Shown here piece after piece: positions 10,889-22,597 of a DNA stretch of 64,000 bases (position 1 is its first letter; the number at the start of each line of letters is the position of its first letter). The stretch is from assembly GCA_002286715.1 (NCBI GenBank), contig NSJX01000022.1, positions 320,246-384,245 on the forward strand, written 5' to 3'. The translations under genes and the position numbers were made by a program. Origin of the DNA: Dentipellis sp. KUC8613. Lineage: Eukaryota; Basidiomycota; Agaricomycetes; Russulales; Hericiaceae. The notes beneath the pieces are model-generated. The model ran no database searches and was not told where the DNA came from. It saw only the letters and a list, made by a program, of their open reading frames with translations.

Positions 10889-11410
10889 ACCTTTCATCCC
10901 GCCGTCGGTGACCCTCATCTATCTTGAGCCATATATTGGCCTTCATCAGGGGCCTGCCGCTCTACAGATCGGCCTCTACGCCTTCTTACGGGAGGCGTTG
11001 CTTGCTTAGGCATCTTCAGGGAGTAGCGCCTATATTCCAAATTTTGCGTAAAAGGGGAAATCACTTGTCGACCGCCTCGCCTCTCGCAGGATTCATCGCA
11101 CAGTACAAAGTTGGTCCTATTCATTTGCAGCTCTACCTAGAACATCCCCCCTCCTTATCGAAAGCTTCGGGTAACGATCCATCATCGTCGGCGGCCTCTG
11201 GTCAAACAGGTTTAGGACTAGTCATTTGCGCCATCAAGTGCCACAGCACCGCGACGAGCGACGTACTCAGGCCGCTCTCACTGCTACATATACCGACAGT
11301 CGATCCATTCCAGAGGGAAATCAAGAGAACAACGAGGATCGGATATAAAGTCGGCAGTGCATCATCATATTTCTAGTTTTATTGACTCACATCTCCTTCC
11401 TAGTATCATT
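10889..11410. other. Spacer upstream of the F-box-like gene
   Basis: A plus-strand open frame (10924-11376) spans most of this stretch, but its product is not recognised and it lacks splice or start support. The end of the stretch must carry the promoter for the gene at 11411; AT-rich ATATAAAG at 11342-11349 is a possible TATA element. Confidence 0.4.
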
Positions 11411-12754
11411 ATGCAAGTTGTGGTGGCGCGATTGAACCGTGACGTTCTGTTCCAGATCGTGACTTTTGTTTACCTTTCAGATCCATACAACCCACTTCCA
11501 TCGCATGTTTCGCCATCGCAGTTCCATGAGTCGGCCCGAGCGGAAGGATGTTCAACCTTGGCGGCTCTTGCGCGAGTATCGAAAATGTGCCTAGAGGAGA
11601 GCTCGGCTGCTCTGTGGGGAGACATGTCGTCCCTGCTGCCTTTCCTTCGCTTGCTGTCTGACGACGTCAACAACCAATGGGATCGCTTCGACTACTATGC
11701 TCATCGCCTTAGAACTCTGTGGATGCACGATCGGGACGGAATCAGGATGAATGTCCTTCGCTCGTTGAAATCTTTCGATGAGGCGCATTTCAAGTTCCCG
11801 AGATTGCAGCATCTGCACTGGGTCTATAGTGACGGAAAAAAGATGGAACATCTGCCATTGTTCTATGGGCCTCAACTCGAGAGGCTTTATGTGCATCCCG
11901 GTCTATGGCTTGCCAATGCACTTTCGTCACTACCGATCTGTCTGAAAGAGCTGTGTATTGTGCACCATCCGGGCATTCACAACCCACAGGTACATTCTGC
12001 ATGCTTGGACTTGAAATTAGGCAACCTGAAGCTTCAATCATTCGCATCCAAAGCGAAGCTCACAGCTGCAACTTACGAACGTCTTGGAAACATGTCTACA
12101 CTCCATTCTCTGGACACGGTTGTGCATGATACGAAACATCTCACCTTCGGGCCAGAAAACTTTGCCTCGCTCCAAAACCTTATAATTCGCGTCAATACAC
12201 TTGAGATGGTGATCAATTTCATCATGAATAATAGTCATCTCAAAAGCCACCCACTGGAAGCATTTGAAGCATATGTTCTCCGAGGCCACACTGAGAACCA
12301 TGTCGATAAAATAGACTTATTTAATGCTGTACGCCAGAATTTGAACTCAAACACACTTCGAAAATTCAAGATTGAAGGCTGCCAACCTTTGATATCTCAT
12401 CTCTTATTAGATACCCAAGTCGGGCAGCATGTATTGTGCCATGGGCAGTCACTTCCCTTGCTTGATAAATTTTGTCATCTAGAGTCATTCACAGTCGTTA
12501 TCTGTCGTATACTTTGGGATGATGACTTCCTGCAGAATACCGTCTCGAAGTGGACCCATCTGGAAATGCTTCACCTCGACTCCTTATCATCCAGTCCATC
12601 AAGAATTACAGAGGACGGCTTGTCGTTTCTCAAAGAAACCTGCTCAAAGCTTCATGACATTAGACTCAGCCCGGTTGATGGAGCACGGATGGTTTGCGAA
12701 ATATGTCGTAAGCCTGAGACGGAGGTCCCTTCTGTATGTATCCAATGCCTGTAG
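11411..12754 (+). CDS. F-box-like / leucine-rich-repeat protein
   Basis: A single-exon gene of 447 aa, unusual here as the others are intron-rich. The start (MQVVVARLNRDVLFQIVTF) resembles the LNxDVLxxI opening of basidiomycete F-box-like proteins. It continues with LAALARVSKMCLEESSAALW and then irregular Leu-rich segments (HRLRTLWMH, LQHLHWVY, LERLYV, LKELCIVH, LHSLDTV, LEMLHLDSL) that suggest a leucine-rich-repeat solenoid. The C-terminus has Cys pairs (CEICRK, CIQCL). Proteins of this kind may bind Skp1 and recruit substrates to SCF ubiquitin ligases; the family is greatly expanded in mushrooms and mostly uncharacterised. The start at 11411 is chosen over an upstream in-frame start because the F-box-like motif begins there. 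Confidence 0.75.
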   Translation: MQVVVARLNRDVLFQIVTFVYLSDPYNPLPSHVSPSQFHESARAEGCSTLAALARVSKMCLEESSAALWGDMSSLLPFLRLLSDDVNNQWDRFDYYAHRLRTLWMHDRDGIRMNVLRSLKSFDEAHFKFPRLQHLHWVYSDGKKMEHLPLFYGPQLERLYVHPGLWLANALSSLPICLKELCIVHHPGIHNPQVHSACLDLKLGNLKLQSFASKAKLTAATYERLGNMSTLHSLDTVVHDTKHLTFGPENFASLQNLIIRVNTLEMVINFIMNNSHLKSHPLEAFEAYVLRGHTENHVDKIDLFNAVRQNLNSNTLRKFKIEGCQPLISHLLLDTQVGQHVLCHGQSLPLLDKFCHLESFTVVICRILWDDDFLQNTVSKWTHLEMLHLDSLSSSPSRITEDGLSFLKETCSKLHDIRLSPVDGARMVCEICRKPETEVPSVCIQCL

Positions 12755-14213
12755 TTTCTAGTACACGAGATCCTACCATACCGCTCTGAGAGCCACTCAA
12801 TAGAACAGCGAGCATGAAAGCTTCCCAGCGCTGTAAATGAGAGGTAAATGCGCAAATGGTTGAAGTCCGATCGGCCGTATATATCTCGGACACGAGCCTA
12901 GGCCAGACACCAAGACATCGAGTCAAATGCGTATGGTGCCTTTCGCTGCAGCAAGGATGCAGTGAGAATTTTTCTTGAGGACAGCCTCCCTATGCTGCGG
13001 AACGTGCGGTTATCGAAGAGGGCTCTGCCGACCCGGCGTATGACAAGCTGCAGGCTTCTTTAGAACGCATAAGGGAGCGGGCGATGCTCAAGGGGACCGT
13101 CTTGTTTGGTTTGAGGTGCGATCCTCGTGTCTTGGGATTGCCAGGAACAGGGCGTCAACGGACTGTCTGTCTAGGAGGATCCCGATATGGATTCTGCGCC
13201 CGTTCGAGTTGTTTGATGTTTGAGCAGAGCGGGAGGCGCTGAATGTCCTAGGACGCAGTTCATTGGTTTCAACAAGCCGCTATACCCGTGCAGATTGGAG
13301 CTCATCGACGATTTCCAGTGTACCATTCGTCACACTTTCAGTTCAATTGTGATTTGACGATACTATCATCGAGATCTGTAACACTCACCAGCCTCCGATT
13401 TGATACACCCCACAAGTCCCGGAAACCATTGACTCGAAGTGTATATAGATCGTTCCGACGTTCGTACCGGTCGATCTTCATGTAGTCGCGATATGTACGT
13501 CTCGACCAAGCGATGACAGGTGGGCAGAACGCAACGCGATCACAAGACACTATGATTGTAGCGAGTCCCTTCCACGTTCCTGAGCCACCCAGCATCCCTC
13601 CGTTTCGAACCACCGGAACTCGGACAATGTACAGCATCCCGGATACGAGGGCCGACCGCACGGGATCGATATCTAAACAAACCTACTCGTGCACACACAG
13701 ATGGTGAATTCGATCATCCTAGTTACTAGTACCGGTGCCGTTTCCATAAGCAGACCATACCACGGGTGTATGACCGAAATTCTACGTACCAAGGAACGCG
13801 CTTGAAGCACACGCGGCAACGCTCGACGTAGACGCGCCATCGGGCCTCGCCTCGACTCGGATCCAGATTCCCCGCAGCCAGAGGAATGTGAGATCACGAC
13901 CATGGTGTACTGATGAAAATGCACACCCGTGGACTGCGGGCGGCCGAACCACGTATGCCTAGGACAGCTGCTCGCATCATGATACCGCCAGTGCTGGAGA
14001 GCGCACCGGAATATCGCACCTGAAAACTTCCCGAGTCTGCGTATCGGTACAGGTGGGCCGCGATAGGGAGACGCTGGTCCGGGTGCTAGGACGGGCGGTG
14101 CATTGTGCAGTCTGGTGGATTAGGACTCGGTCCACGGCAGTGGCGTGGGCGCGCTCTATGCAGCCCAAGTACAAGAGGGAGCCTGCCTTTTGAATATTCA
14201 GCACTTCTCTCCC
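12755..14213. other. Gene-poor stretch with minus-strand coding remnants
   Basis: Two minus-strand open stretches, 13924-13673 and 13661-13338, encode protein-like sequence (a hydrophobic-basic stretch ending MIEFTICVC, and SGMLYIVRVPVVRNGG). No start, complete splice pattern or domain could be established. They may be remnants of a membrane-protein gene. Nothing else was found. Confidence 0.35.
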
Positions 14214-15685
14214 ATGTTTGACTTCGACTTCGACACGCACCATATTCCCAGCCCGTCCGGCCTCCCGTACTTCGGCCTCCCGAATGCCGACAACATGCGG
14301 CGGGCGATGGAGCTGGCGAAGGCGGAGAAGGTGCGCGCGGTGTTCGAGCAGGTACGCAAGAGGTTTGGCCGGGAGAGGCAGCAGCGCGAGCGGGAGTACG
14401 ACCAGGCGCGCACGCCGCCGTTGAGCGGGGACTGGAGGTGAGCCACCGGAGTCTCGGCATCTGCAGCCAATGGATAATGTATTGAGCAGGTTGGAGGTCC
14501 ACAACGCGAGAGAGACGCTGCGGGCGCTGGTCTCCCACATTTGCGCAGAATGGAAGTACGGCCTCGCAGCGGCGGGATTGAGAGAGGAAGACTGGAAGGT
14601 GACGGGCGATATGACGAGCAAGGAGCGCGCGGACTACAAGAAGCTGCTCGGCACGCCCAAGCTGGACCACGAGATCAAGCGTGAGTTCTTGATCACATCC
14701 CATAAACGTAGCTCATACCAACTGACCTTCGAGGAAAGCATTGGAGCAAAGTACTAGTCATCCGCTTTGGTGCCCGACGCCCCGGCGGCCTTGCGATTTC
14801 CTGCACTCAAAATCGCCTCTATGTTGGACTCCACCCCCGCGAGTGTCTCCCGCTCCTAAACGCACACCAGCTAGGGTGACCCCCGAGCCGTGCAGCATCC
14901 TAAAGAAGCTGAGGAAGAAACAGGTGAGATCCACTGCAGCGTAGTCTCCGAGAATATAAGAAATCTTACTTTCATCTCAGCCGAGATCGCGCGTCCGAGT
15001 GCAGCCCAATGACAAAGTACACGTCTCAGTCGTCATGTACATCGACGAGTCCGGCGACGAACACGACAAGGACAACGAAGTCGAGCTCGCGGTCCTGCCT
15101 ACCCTCAGTTCTAAGCAACGCGCATACCTCGAGGGCGTCGGCTTCTTCAGCATGCTCGAGGGCAAAGCGCGTGCGATGGAGGAGAAGTTCCGGTGGGAGG
15201 TGGAGAAGCAGATGATGACGCACTGGCGGCACCACGTCGACATGTTCGCGATGGAGGACCCGCGGGCGGTGCAGCGCAGGATCCAGCGCGAGGTCGGCAG
15301 GGAGCTCCGCGATAAGTGCCAGGCGCAGGTGCAGGATGTCTTCGAGAAGCATATGAGCAAGTTGTTCTTGGAGGTCGTTGCGGAGGAGTGGGGAATCAAG
15401 CTTGGCCATGAGGAGATGGAGTACCTCAAGCGCGTGGGATTTCTGGAAAGAGTGGATGGGATTCACGCCGAGGTCAGCGAGAGGCATGCTGGAGACGGCT
15501 TCATGTGGGCTGGGAATAGGTGGAGAGAGGGAAGCTGGAACAAACGCCAAGAGGTTGAGACAAAGCGTAGAGTTGCGGAGGAGATGCGGCACCTTCTCGA
15601 AACATTCCGAGGGCGTACGGGGAGTGGCAAGTATTTTGGAACGGGGTCGAGGGCGTGGGGTTCTCCGGCTGCCTGGTGGCAATAG
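14214..15685 (+). CDS. Unrecognised charged coiled-coil protein
   Basis: Exons 14214-14437, 14490-14680, 14739-14923 and 14981-15685 sum to 434 aa in one frame; introns are 52-58 bp with good GT-AG sites. The N-terminus is MFDFDFDTHHIPSPSG. Residues in exons 1-2 are Arg/Glu-rich and probably helical (VRKRFGRERQQREREYD, LEVHNARETLRALVSHIC). Exon 3 is proline- and lysine-rich (a linker, ending KKLRKKQ). The long last exon is Glu/Arg/Lys-rich (WEVEKQMMTHWRHH, LRDKCQAQVQDVFEKH) and likely forms coiled coils. There is no signal peptide or membrane segment, so it is probably cytosolic or nuclear. I do not recognise a family. Confidence 0.7.
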
Positions 15686-16030
15686 GTTCAATGACTGTCG
15701 AGTTCTGTGTTTTGCTTTCGGAGGGCGCGCTGAAATCAGACAGATGCGCTACGTCGACGAGTGTTCGTTACTATACGCACATAATTTACAAACTTCTAAT
15801 TACTAGGCATCGTCATGTGAGATGTGGAACATCGGCCAAATCTGCGAGAGAGACTTACGCAAAAATAGCCTGAGGCTTCACTATAGAGTAATAAACTATG
15901 ATATCTGACCATCCAGTCCAGCAGTCAGGCTGCGAAGACATCCGTTAGCACAAATGCGAGACGTCCATAACAATCATTCACTCACATTCATTTGGCACGT
16001 ATCTTATTCGCAGCGCCAAAGACCGCGCCT
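15686..16030. other. Spacer between convergent genes
   Basis: This is the 3' region shared by the plus-strand gene ending at 15685 and the minus-strand gene ending at 16031. No other feature seen. Confidence 0.5.
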
Positions 16031-16838
16031 CTATCCTCCTCCTCCTCCCGCGACGCCTCCACTCTCCCCCGGCTTCCACGCACCCAACCTCCTCCCCTCC
16101 CACCACAACCCCGGTCTTCCATCCCCTCCCGCGTCAACCGACCGCTCCCACCGCAGCTCAATCTCACCCCTCAGTAGCCCATTCGACGCCGCCAGCGCAG
16201 GATTCCACACCGCCGCGCCGATAGACGTGCTTCGCGCGGGCGGAAGGTGCAGCAGGACGAGGGGTGCAGGGGAGGAGTGCGCTGCGAGGAGGGACGCGCG
16301 GGTGAAGGGGGACTCAGAGAGGAGGACGCCGACGGTTGGCACGGGGGCGGCGGGTGCTGTGGATGCGGGGGTCGATGCTGCCAATGCCGAAGGGGTGGAT
16401 AGGGTGGGATGGAAGGGGAAGGCGCTGTGCCGCGCAAGAACGCCTTCGAATTCGCGCACGTAGGCCGGGCCCAGCTTCTTCTTCTCGGCTTTACACTGCG
16501 CGAGGACGCGGAGGCGGCGCATTGGGATGTGAGGACCTAGCTTCCTTTCCCCACCTATTTCTGTGTAAACACGCCCATATGCCATCAGCAACCCGCCTCA
16601 TACCTAGCACATGCAGTGGAAACGGAAACGCACCTGTTCGATGGACCAGAGCCGCGGCGCGCGTATCCGGCAACCACCACCACCCAAGCAGATCGACACC
16701 GCGGTCGTCGCGCCCGCCGACGCGCGTGAGCTCCATGGACATGTTGTCCTGCAGGATGCGACGCGCGCGCTGCTCAAATGCCGTCCCACGATGGACGTTC
16801 GACAGCGCAGGGTGGTATAGCCGGCTGGTGGGGCGCAT
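16031..16838 (-). CDS. Rrg7-like (DUF2034) mitochondrial nuclease-fold protein
   Basis: Exons 16838-16634 and 16560-16031, joined by a 73-bp intron, give 244 aa. The N-terminal part contains GTAFEQRARRILQDN followed by VGGRDDRGVDLLGWW, and after the intron LRVLAQCKAEKKKLGP. These are the E, D...G-x-D and Q-x-K elements of the restriction-endonuclease-like (Mrr/PD-(D/E)XK) fold in fungal DUF2034 proteins. The yeast member Rrg7 is mitochondrial and required for respiratory growth; no reaction is proven. The C-terminal half is rich in Ala, Pro and Ser, less conserved, and ends in a run of glycines. The start at 16838 leaves a short basic leader (MRPTSRLYHPALSNVHR) compatible with mitochondrial import. 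Confidence 0.75.
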
Positions 16839-17230
16839 GGCGCTGACTGGGGATGTGGGCCGTTTGACACGGATACGCTGGTCGACCGCTGCTGCTACCT
16901 AAAGGGTGGTCCACATGTGTTCAATGGAGACGCCGTGCTCTTTTCTTTTTCTTTTGTATTCGGGATGTTGGGTGTTGAACGGCGAATTGTGGATGTTGAA
17001 AGGCAGGACTCCAGGAGACCAGGCAGACAGACAGACGCGCGGTGGGATTTTGGAACCCAAGAATCCGGCTCCCGTATTGATGAATGGACTCGTACAACTC
17101 AACGGGCTCGAACAGTCGCACTCGGACTACAATTTAACTCTTTGCTTCAAGCTTCGAAGTAAGAGTAGCGGCTGCAAGCTGACAACGACTACAAGACCCA
17201 AAAAAACATCGATAGATAGGACTTCTTTCA
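16839..17230. other. Spacer between Rrg7-like gene and tRNA pair
   Basis: Short open frames on both strands here look like chance. The A7 run at 17201-17207 (T7 on the minus strand) is the terminator of the leftward tRNA gene. Confidence 0.45.
17201..17207 (-). terminator. RNA polymerase III terminator for the leftward tRNA-Arg
   Basis: A run of seven T on the minus strand, 23 nt past the tRNA 3' end at 17231, is a standard polymerase III stop signal. Confidence 0.7.
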
Positions 17231-17302
17231 TGACCACCGCAGGGGTCGAACCTGCAATCTCCTGATTCGTAGTCAGACGCGATGCCATTTCGCCAGGCGG
17301 CC
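17231..17302 (-). tRNA. tRNA-Arg (anticodon ACG), copy 1
   Basis: The 72-nt sequence folds as a cloverleaf: acceptor GGCCGCC with GGTGGTC, a D arm, anticodon stem TCTGA/TCAGG around loop CTACGAA (anticodon ACG, reads CGN arginine codons after A-to-I editing), and a T arm GCAGG-TTCGACC-CCTGC. There is no intron. It is identical to the copies at 17497 and 60851 and lies head-to-head with the former. Confidence 0.93.
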
Positions 17303-17496
17303 ATGTTTAGCTGTACAAACATCTACTTCCGAGCACCTGGCCATGGTGTGGTGATAGATATGTGTCGAAGAGTTTCTTTCGCACTGGATTCTGAGTAGTG
17401 CACCGGTTCTGATACTTGTGACTTGAGGATGAACGACTGCGCAACTTCCGGAAATTTACATAAGGACTGGTTCCTAATGTTGCTCTCCATCTGTAT

Positions 17497-17568
17497 GGCC
17501 GCCTGGCGAAATGGCATCGCGTCTGACTACGAATCAGGAGATTGCAGGTTCGACCCCTGCGGTGGTCA
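17497..17568 (+). tRNA. tRNA-Arg (anticodon ACG), copy 2
   Basis: Identical in sequence to the copy at 17231-17302 but on the opposite strand, transcribed away from it across a 194-bp spacer. A T4 run at 17588-17591 may end transcription. The two copies form a 72-bp perfect inverted repeat. Confidence 0.93.
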
Positions 17569-17820
17569 ATAGGTTCGAGTATTCACATTTTGTTTCTTCC
17601 GTATTCATAATTTGCTACGTGATGCGACAGAGTTGTGCACGATCTCGGCTGCAGCAGCTGGTGCACGGAATCGCGCGATGCTGGTGCAAGCTGCGATAGT
17701 CTACACTAAGTATAGTGAATATTCTAATTCGTGAAAATAGTCACGGCGCGCCAACCGGCGCCAACACCTGCTCAAACTCCACATCCACATCCGAGTCGCT
17801 GAGGGGTGCCAGCGCCGGGC

Positions 17821-19998
17821 ATGGGCCTCCCATCGTTCCTCCTCGGTCTAACTGTCCTTTGGCTTGCCATCCATTCTCTCCCCGCACTCCTACACCGCAT
17901 ACGCGCATCCGCGTCACGCACTTCTCTCCTGCCGGCACCACTACTTTCGCAATCACAGCATGCTAGCACCTTTACGACCGCGCCAACAACTTTGTATCGA
18001 TCAGACACGACAAGCATCACGCTTTCTCCGTTTCACATTCGACTGTCAACGACTGCTTTGAATGCAGCTTATGATAGACTTGCAGGATGGCTAGTACGCG
18101 CACCGCGCACTCGACGCGCGCTGTCGATTGCGTATGACCTGGGGACAGTAGTCGGAGTGCTAGGGATGATTTTATCCATTGGTTGTGCAGCGTGGACATG
18201 CTTTCAACTCGCGGGACTACTATTCGCGACGCCTACATCCGCCGAGCCACCTAATGGACTCGCCAAACGCAGTTGGGAAGACGCGCCGGCGGGAGATATA
18301 CCCTACTCTGACTCTGGTCTTCAGCTGCATATCCTTGTGAGCCACCTCATCACCTTTTTTTTTTTTAACTTACTGGTCTGACACTGTTCAGATTCCCGGG
18401 ATAACCCTTCCACTTTCGCATCTCCCTCCGTTGTTCCTTGGACTTGTGTTTTCACAGGCGTTCCATGAAGCAGGACACGTTCTCTGCGCCGCCCTGTACG
18501 TGAATTTTCTTCATCTTAGGCCAGGACACTCGGACCTCGTCTCTGAGGGACAATGCAGTCGGATTGAATAGTCGAAGCGGTGAACTGGAGTTGAATTGTG
18601 TGGTGCCGCAGGGTACTGTCTAGGTTGCTTCCCCGTGTCAAATGTTCGTCCAGGGCTATATGTTGAGCCTTGCCTGGACTGGTTTGACACTGGCACGCGT
18701 GCTACAGCCTTCAGAGCGAGTCCGACTCTCAAAGTCCGACCAGCACATCCCAAATATCTTACTAACTGAGAATCTAGCGACCAGATACCCCTTCAATCTC
18801 TCGGTGCCTCCTTCGCGCTCCTCTTCCCTTCTCTATTCACCGCACTCCCCGCCACCACCTCGGCGCGTCTCCCCGCAGCAGGGCCGCTGCACAACCTTAT
18901 TCTCTTTCTGCTCCTGTTGCTCCCACTTCCACTACCAATACCTAAAAGTGATGCGCTGGCTGTCACTGCCGTGGACTCAGGCAGTGCACTCGTCGATTTC
19001 GTGCGAAGGGGCGATGTCATCGTTGCTCTGGATGACACGCACCTTGATAGTGCAGATACTTGGCATGAGTACCTCCTACATGGTAATCCGCAAAGGGAGT
19101 CTGGGATGGGGTGGTGCACCGACGCGTCTTTGTTCCTGAGTAAGTCGCATTCTACAACTAGCACAAATACTCGGGCTGATCTCCCGAATGCGCAGGTCAA
19201 CCTTCCATATGCTGTGACTTGAACTCAGGAGAGAGCCCGGACGCGTGCTTCACATATACTACGCTCTCCGAACCGCATCTCACCGTGGAGCGGTGCATCG
19301 ATCCCTTGCCGCTACTCGCGCCATCGATGCAGAGTGACATCCCGGCACGATGCAGTCTGTCATCTGCAGCGCCCAACACGCGTGGCCAGAAAGAAGAATC
19401 AGAGAGTCCCTGTGCCTGTGTGCGCCCGCGGCCAGATCAGCAGTTATTGCGACTTGTTCTTGCATCGGGCGAGAAGGGCATACAGCGCGTGATACTGTGG
19501 CGCGGCCCACGCTGGGAGGTGTACGAGCAGAGTGAGTATACTTCCCACCTTATTCGTCAGAACACTATTAACGGAGAAACGCTCTCAGTATCCGTGTCCT
19601 CGTCTCACTTCACCTGGATGCCGCTGTGGGTTTCAGATGCGATTGATCTTTTCTTGACGTAGGTCAATTTGCTTGTTTTTAAACTGGGCTTAAACTGGGC
19701 TAATCTCTACCCACATAGCTACACGCGCACGCTCAGCCTCACGCTGTTTATCCTGAACCTACTCCCTCTTGCGCCCCTTGATGGATCGCATCTGCTCGAT
19801 GCCCTGCTCTCCACAGCCCCAAGCGCCACTGATATCGAGCTGGATGACGTGGAGACTGGGAAGACCAGACGTCGGAGACCTGTCTGGATCATGCGGGAGG
19901 GGAGACGTGTCTGTTCGGCGGTCAAGCGCGCCACACAGGCTTTGGTAGGCACTGGCATTGCGCTCGGGGTGTTAGTCGTATTGCGTGAAGGGATGTAG
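17821..19998 (+). CDS. Site-2 protease-like intramembrane zinc metalloprotease (M50)
   Basis: Exons 17821-18336, 18392-18495, 18778-19139, 19196-19531, 19589-19658 and 19719-19998 give 555 aa. The zinc motif HEAGH is at residues 197-201 and the second M50 motif LDGSH at 483-487, each inside hydrophobic stretches. The N-terminus begins with a membrane segment (MGLPSFLLGLTVLWLAIHSL). Between the motifs lie a membrane segment (LILFLLLLLPLPLP), a PDZ-like region (SALVDFVRRGDVIVALDD) and a cysteine-rich loop. S2P enzymes cut membrane-anchored transcription factors such as SREBP in the Golgi, in fungi linked to sterol and hypoxia responses. The second intron is 282 bp with a perfect TACTAAC branch site. 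The neighbouring P450 may or may not be functionally related. Confidence 0.88.
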
Positions 19999-20308
19999 TA
20001 ATAGAGCACGTGAGGTGCGAGAGAGGAAGCGGGGCTGCCGTTTGTGGACGGGAAAGACGAATATGGACATCGAGATGCGGGATTGGGACGATGTGCGCAT
20101 AACCAGCTCCTTATTTCAACTTCTATACACTGATCCATCCCTCGGCAAGGTAGCTGCCGTATGTTATTTACCGAATAGTACTGGCAGGACGTGCCCTGAC
20201 ATTCCGTAAGTACCACATATATTAATACTTAATTGCTTGGCTAACGAGAGCACTATAAGTATACCGCTTTGCACGGACCTTGCCTGCCATAGCCACACCG
20301 TGCCCACT
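19999..20308. other. Spacer between S2P-like and P450 genes
   Basis: No gene seen. The AT-rich ATATATTAATACTTAAT near 20217-20232 lies about 80 bp before the P450 start and may be part of its promoter. Confidence 0.45.
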
Positions 20309-22212
20309 ATGTCTCTGCCTTTCACTCCTGCGAAATTTCAGGATTTTCGGCACCTTATTTTCGTCCTCATTGTCGGACTCTGCACCGCCTTGTTCGTGCG
20401 CTATATCCGAAGTCCATTCCGCCATCTTCCTCCAGGGCCCACCGGTCTTCCATTCCTCGGCAACTTCTTCCATCTCCTTGAAAGACCGCAGCATCTGGCC
20501 TTCAGCCGATGGGCTAATATCTATGGTAAGCGGAGTGCATATTCCGAGTGACCGACCTAATCGTTTCCGCAGGAGATTTATTTTACTTGAGTGTTCCTGG
20601 ACGCCGTCTTCTCGTCATCAACTCGCGCGAAGTAGCGATTGACCTACTTGAGCGCCGCTCCACGATATACTCCAATCGCCCGCAAAGCATCGTCGAAGAT
20701 CAATTCACCGGCGGCCTTTCGATCGTCTCCAAGCCTATCGATGCTACGTATGTCCTTCTTACCTACTCTTCTATCCTGCTCAGCCTCACGATAGCACTAG
20801 ATGGCGCCGTATGCGCCGCGCCGCACATGACGCCCTCAATAAGGACGTGGCGCCTCAGTATCGCCCGATGCAGACCACCGAAGCGGTTTTGCTCGCAACA
20901 CACATCCTGCAGACGCCTCAGAAATGGCAAGCCCAGATCCGGCGGAGCGCAGCGTCGCTCATCATGTCCATGGTATACGATCACGCGCCAATCGCCTCCG
21001 AGGAGGACAAGACCATCAAAGACATCAACGAGTTCGTGAGCAGGCGCACACAGGCACTCAAACCTGGCACATTTTGGGTGGAGTTTTTCCCGTGGATGAT
21101 GTGGATACCAGAAAGGTATGTTATCAGCTTGACGTTGATGCAACATGCCACTGAAGAAGCCCGGCCTAGGTTTGCCAAGTGGAAGCGCGAGGCGACCTAC
21201 TGGTTCGAGCACGACAATCGGATGTTCGAAGACCTTACGCACGGCGTCCAAACTCGCCTGGTATGTTTTCCTGCGTTTCGACACCTAGATCCCGCACATC
21301 TGACTTTCACGTTTTTCAAGGCCGCTGGCAAAGCCCGCTCGTGTTTCGTATCCAATCTCGTCGACAACGCAAAGTCCGGACTCTCATACCGCGAAAATGC
21401 CTGGCTCGCCGGGGTGATGTAGTACGCATGCGCATCTCTGTCCTTCTCTTCTATCTCCTGAATCTGACTCCGACCTGACAGTGCCGCAGGCTCCGACACC
21501 ACCGCACTCGCGCTCACCTGGCTCGTCGTCGCCCTCGCCGCCTACCCACACACGCAAGCCCGCGCCCAAGCCGAGCTCGACGCCGTCGTCGGGCGCGCGC
21601 GCATACCCTCCTTCGCCGACTTCGAGCACCTGCCGTACCTCCAGGCTCTCGTGAAGGAGCTCCTGCGCTGGCGCTCGCCGAGCCCGTTCGGCCTCCCGCA
21701 CTGCACCGCGCAGGACGACTGGTACGCGGGCATGTTCATCCCGCGCGGCACCGTGTGCCTGCCGAACATCGCGCGCATGAACCACGACGTGGACGTGTAC
21801 GGCGCGAATGCGGGCGAGTTCGATCCGGGGCGGTATTTGGATGAGAAAGGCGGTCTGAAGGAGGGCCCGGGCGCGTTTGAGGAGGACCATAGGACGTTTG
21901 GGTTTGGGCGCCGCGCCTGTGTGGGGAAACATGTGGCGAATGCGGCGCTGTTCATCAAGGCTGCGGTGTTGCTGTGGGCGGCGCGGGTAGAGCCTGCGAG
22001 GGATGAAGATGGGAAAGCAGTCCGTGTGGATCCGGACGCGTTTGTGGAGGATGGGCTTGTTTTGTGCGTTGCCTTAATGCCTTTTCGTCCTTGGGTGGTC
22101 TGCTGATTGTTCGACATTTGATCGTAGGCGACCGGCGCATTCGGATTGCGAGATCAAGCCACGGTTTGCGGAAGTGATGGATATTCTTTCTCAAGAGCGC
22201 GAATTATTGTGA
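20309..22212 (+). CDS. Microsomal cytochrome P450 monooxygenase
   Basis: Exons 20309-20525, 20573-20747, 20801-21115, 21170-21260, 21321-21418, 21482-22063 and 22128-22212 give 520 aa, normal for fungal P450s. There is an N-terminal ER anchor (about residues 16-33), the proline hinge PPGPTGLPFLGN (41-52), the I-helix AGSDTT (301-306), the K-helix E358-x-x-R361 (KELLRW), FDPGRYL (412-418) and the heme loop FGFGRRACVG with ligand Cys445. It would oxidise a small lipophilic substrate with electrons from P450 reductase; the family resembles the multi-copy CYP5144/CYP5037-like groups of wood-decay fungi, but I cannot assign it. All six intron sites are GT-AG and frame-consistent. Confidence 0.92.
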
Positions 22213-22597
22213 ATGGGCAACGGGTGACGGGTACGTGGAACGCCTAAAGCCGACCCATGCGCGAGTACATTCACATGCAACACATACAATAGCATCGTTT
22301 CCGGTTTTCTGGATTTGATTACTTCGTGCTGGAAGTTGGTTGGGTTGGGTTAGACCTTTGCTCGATATATCAACAATTGCGTCTAATATCAGCTCGGAAA
22401 ACATGCAGTATTGTGACCCGGGCAATCGTCCTCAGCTATCATATCCAAAGCGGAAAGCGAAGCCGATAAAAGAAATCCACGCTGTCTTACATTTACGACT
22501 TCCCGAACCACCCTACACAAAGCCTTCCAAATCTCTGTGCATGGCTGAAAGCGACAAGAAGTATAATTTTACTGTCCATCTGACTATCGCAACACAT
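22213..22597. other. Convergent 3' spacer
   Basis: This lies between the stop of the P450 gene and the stop of the leftward secreted-protein gene. No other feature seen. Confidence 0.5.

Noticed and set aside
18496..18777. Possible extra exon of the S2P-like gene (cysteine-containing frame around 18590-18770)
   Set aside because: Its inclusion would put stops in frame; removing the whole 282 bp joins CAAL to DQIPLQSLGASF in one frame, using a perfect branch site.
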